Assembly (NCBI GenBank): GCA_947653505.1
Contig: CANTHI010000181.1
Location: 1 to 7,396 of the forward strand
Direction: 5' to 3'
DNA: 7,396 nucleotides
DNA from: an uncultured Eubacterium sp.
Lineage (GTDB): Bacteria > Bacillota_A > Clostridia > Lachnospirales > Lachnospiraceae
Shown here in pieces: positions 5,942 through 7,396 of this stretch. A program made the translations under genes and the position numbers. Positions within the stretch are counted from its first letter, which is position 1; every line of letters begins with the position of its first letter. The notes below the pieces were generated by a model, which did not search any database, had not been told where the DNA came from, and worked only from the letters and a program-made list of their open reading frames with translations.

Positions 5942-6579
5942 TCTGTCCTTTCTATTTCATGGATCCGACGGCTGATATTAGAATAATTCACATCCCATAC
6001 ATCGCCGACCTTCAGCAGGCAGCCGCCGCTTGCCTGCGCTGCACGAATCCCGTTTTTATTGTCTTCCAGTATCAGGCATTCCGAAGGGGCAAATCCCAGC
6101 CTTTCCATTGCCCTGGTATAAATCTCCGGATCCGGCTTTGCGCGCACTACATCTTCATTTGACATGATCAGATCAATATAGGAAAACAGCCCGGCCTTTT
6201 TCATCATCATTTCTATTGAATTGCGTATCGAATTTGAACATACAGCAATCACATATCCTTCATTTTTTAATCTGGCCAGTGCATACTCATGCTGGAAAAC
6301 CGGCCGGCATCTTTCCTGTATCAGCTCCATCGTGTATCTTTGCTTCATTTCATTCACAAAGCCATGCAGCTCCTGCGGCAGATAGAGCTGTTCGCTGAGC
6401 ATTTTCAGCTTTTCACTCGTTGGCAGCCCGTCAAAGCTGTGTACATGCTCATACCGGCCGATACTGATTCCAAATAGCATGAGCGCTTTATTAAGCGCCT
6501 CATAGTGCCATTCTTTCGCGTCAATTAAGACCCCGTCCATATCAAACAGCACTGCCCTGATTTTATTCCGATTATCCAT
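5938..6579 (-). CDS. HAD-superfamily hydrolase, beta-phosphoglucomutase-like subgroup
   Basis: A 213-residue cytoplasmic HAD enzyme with all four motifs: LFDMDGVLID (11-20; nucleophile Asp13, acid/base Asp15), CSNS (114-117), Lys148 in RAKPDPEIY (146-154), and LEDNKNGI (171-178; Glu172, Asp173). The small helical cap lies between motif I and motif II (about 20-95), as in beta-phosphoglucomutase and related sugar or polyol phosphatases. ATG 6577-6579 is chosen because GAGGAG lies exactly 7 nt upstream. A longer reading to 6639 adds 20 Cys/Arg-rich residues that look like read-through of the upstream gene. The start overlaps the upstream diesterase stop by 8 nt. In this cassette it probably removes or moves a phosphate on the precursor that the nucleotidyltransferases activate. 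The substrate is unknown. Confidence 0.9.
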   Translation of the reverse strand: MDNRNKIRAVLFDMDGVLIDAKEWHYEALNKALMLFGISIGRYEHVHSFDGLPTSEKLKMLSEQLYLPQELHGFVNEMKQRYTMELIQERCRPVFQHEYALARLKNEGYVIAVCSNSIRNSIEMMMKKAGLFSYIDLIMSNEDVVRAKPDPEIYTRAMERLGFAPSECLILEDNKNGIRAAQASGGCLLKVGDVWDVNYSNISRRIHEIERTE

Positions 6580-7192
6580 AAAAATACTCCTCTGCCTCTT
6601 TGGGCATGTCCGTGCACAGCAGAATCCTGTCCGAATCAACGGATTTTATAATATCCCACAGCCTCCTGTGTTCCATACCATGTATTTCTGGCGAAATGAT
6701 TCCGGTTATTTTTCCATTGCCAGTATGCCTGGAAATAATCTGTCCCGTAATCCATTCTTCCTGCCACTGATCCATCCATACACCTGCCGCCCCCGCATAA
6801 AGCACCGGTTCCGGCTCTATCTCACTTTGTCTGGTCAGAAATGGTATATTCATGGCCTCATACACAACCTCTTCCGGAACGGACATGTCAAACACGGCGA
6901 AATTTTTAATATCATACCGTACAGTCTGTTCTAAAAGAAGCTGCTGGATCCCGTCTGCCTTAATATTCAGGGCAAGAAACGAATCTGCCCCAAGCTCCTT
7001 ATAACAGCGGAAAACTTCTTCTAAAGCCAGTGCATTTCCATCTGCAATATCATGTGATATCACCAGCCGTCCCCTGTCATCCCGGATATCTGTCTCGATC
7101 CCCCATCCTCTTTGCAATGCCCGCGCAATGGCATCTGCCGAGTTCTTTTCTTCCGGAGCGCTCCACGCACCCCGGTGTGCCAGTATTCTCAT
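6572..7192 (-). CDS. Glycerophosphodiester phosphodiesterase-like protein (cytoplasmic)
   Basis: A 206-residue TIM-barrel phosphodiesterase relative. The expected catalytic residues are present: His6-Arg7 in LAHRGAW (4-10), Glu33 and Asp35 in GIETDIRDD (31-39), His48-Asp49 in LVISHD (43-48 region), and a candidate Lys78 in LALNIKAD (73-80). It is shorter than typical GDPD enzymes (about 240-250) and has no signal peptide, so it should act inside the cell. ATG 7190-7192 is preferred: GGAG is 7 nt upstream, and HRG near residue 6 is normal for the family. A TTG at 7207 gives five extra residues with no support. The context of HAD and nucleotidyltransferase genes suggests it cleaves or senses a phosphodiester in the precursor pathway rather than degrading lipids for phosphate supply. 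The exact substrate is unknown. Confidence 0.85.
   Translation of the reverse strand: MRILAHRGAWSAPEEKNSADAIARALQRGWGIETDIRDDRGRLVISHDIADGNALALEEVFRCYKELGADSFLALNIKADGIQQLLLEQTVRYDIKNFAVFDMSVPEEVVYEAMNIPFLTRQSEIEPEPVLYAGAAGVWMDQWQEEWITGQIISRHTGNGKITGIISPEIHGMEHRRLWDIIKSVDSDRILLCTDMPKEAEEYFYG
6587..6592 (-). promoter_or_regulatory. Shine-Dalgarno for the HAD gene
   Basis: GAGGAG, 7 nt upstream of ATG 6579. It places the start 60 nt inside the longest possible frame. Confidence 0.8.
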
Positions 7193-7199
7193 ATCTTCA

Positions 7200-7203
7200 C
7201 TCC
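7200..7203 (-). promoter_or_regulatory. Shine-Dalgarno for the diesterase gene
   Basis: GGAG, 7 nt upstream of ATG 7192. It lies within the five-codon extension that a TTG start at 7207 would add, which argues against that start. Confidence 0.65.
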
Positions 7204-7233
7204 ACAATTACTGCTTTTTTTATAACACATTTA

Positions 7234-7396
7234 TTATCGTTTCCGTACTACAATCCGGATATCTGTCAGCTTCGTTCCAAGCTGCGCTAAGATTTTTAAA
7301 ATATTCAGAAGCAAATGCAAAAAATCAATAAAAAATCCCAGCACCGGACGTACGATCCCCGCGATTTTAAGCATCTGCCCATAAACGGTATGGAAC
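7234..7396 (-). CDS. C-terminal end of an unrecognised protein (partial)
   Basis: The last 53 codons of a gene entering from the right edge are open to a TAA at 7234-7236. The tail is hydrophobic and amphipathic (residues about 11-40: IAGIVRPVLGFFIDFLHLLL and on), then basic, ending RIVVRKR. Such endings are common on enzymes of polysaccharide loci that bind the membrane peripherally, for example glycosyltransferases or methyltransferases, but no family signature is visible. It is in the same direction as the operon and stops 41 bp before the diesterase start, so it is probably co-transcribed. Confidence 0.6.
   Translation of the reverse strand, partial: FHTVYGQMLKIAGIVRPVLGFFIDFLHLLLNILKILAQLGTKLTDIRIVVRKR

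Noticed and set aside
6580..6639. A 20-residue N-terminal extension of the HAD protein.
   Set aside because: The extension overlaps the diesterase coding end, is Cys/Arg-rich, and a better Shine-Dalgarno sits 7 nt from ATG 6579.
7193..7233. A possible terminator or promoter in the 41-bp gap.
   Set aside because: The only symmetry is a 4-bp AT-rich stem (ATAA...TTAT), too weak for a terminator, and no paired -35/-10 boxes are convincing.

Overview
This 7.4-kb window is almost entirely coding, and every supported gene lies on the minus strand, so transcription runs from base 7396 toward base 1. Purine-rich Shine-Dalgarno sites (GGAGG, GAGGAG, AAAGGTG), 4-20 nt gene overlaps, moderate GC and the protein families suggest a Gram-positive gut Firmicute, probably a Lachnospiraceae-like Clostridium. 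That placement is inferred from style and is not proven. No tRNA, rRNA, CRISPR array, insertion sequence, strong promoter or intrinsic terminator was seen. The longest gaps between genes are only 31-41 bp, so genes 7192 to 876 look like one operon.

Layout in transcription order: (1) the 3' end of an unrecognised gene (7396-7234); (2) a small cytoplasmic glycerophosphodiesterase-like protein (7192-6572); (3) a HAD phosphatase/phosphomutase (6579-5938); (4) a nucleotidyltransferase with an altered nucleotide loop (5941-5189); (5) a small cupin (5232-4882); (6) a second nucleotidyltransferase with the canonical loop (4885-4157); (7) a GT4 glycosyltransferase (4125-3013); (8) a 721-residue membrane-anchored SGNH-like protein whose C-terminal half carries two copies of a FAM3/ILEI(PANDER)-like module in a permuted order (3032-867); (9) the N-terminal part of an acyl/aminoacyl-AMP-forming adenylation enzyme (876 to about 289).

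Taken together this is a surface-polysaccharide or teichoic-acid-like locus. Genes 2-6 look like a cassette that makes an activated nucleotide-linked building block, gene 7 transfers a sugar, and genes 8 and 9 resemble the DltD and DltA ends of a D-alanylation-type pathway, suggesting that the polymer is decorated with an acyl or aminoacyl group. The substrates are not readable from the sequence.

The left end is abnormal. At about base 289 the adenylation reading frame changes, without a break in frame, into the C-terminal third of a MalF/UgpA-type sugar ABC-transporter permease. The switch falls on a short Ala-Val-Ile-Asp stretch that fits both families. The result is either an assembly or chimeric-template misjoin or a genuine microhomology deletion; it is unlikely to be a working enzyme. 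Anything reported to the left of this point should be treated as belonging to a different locus until the join is verified.
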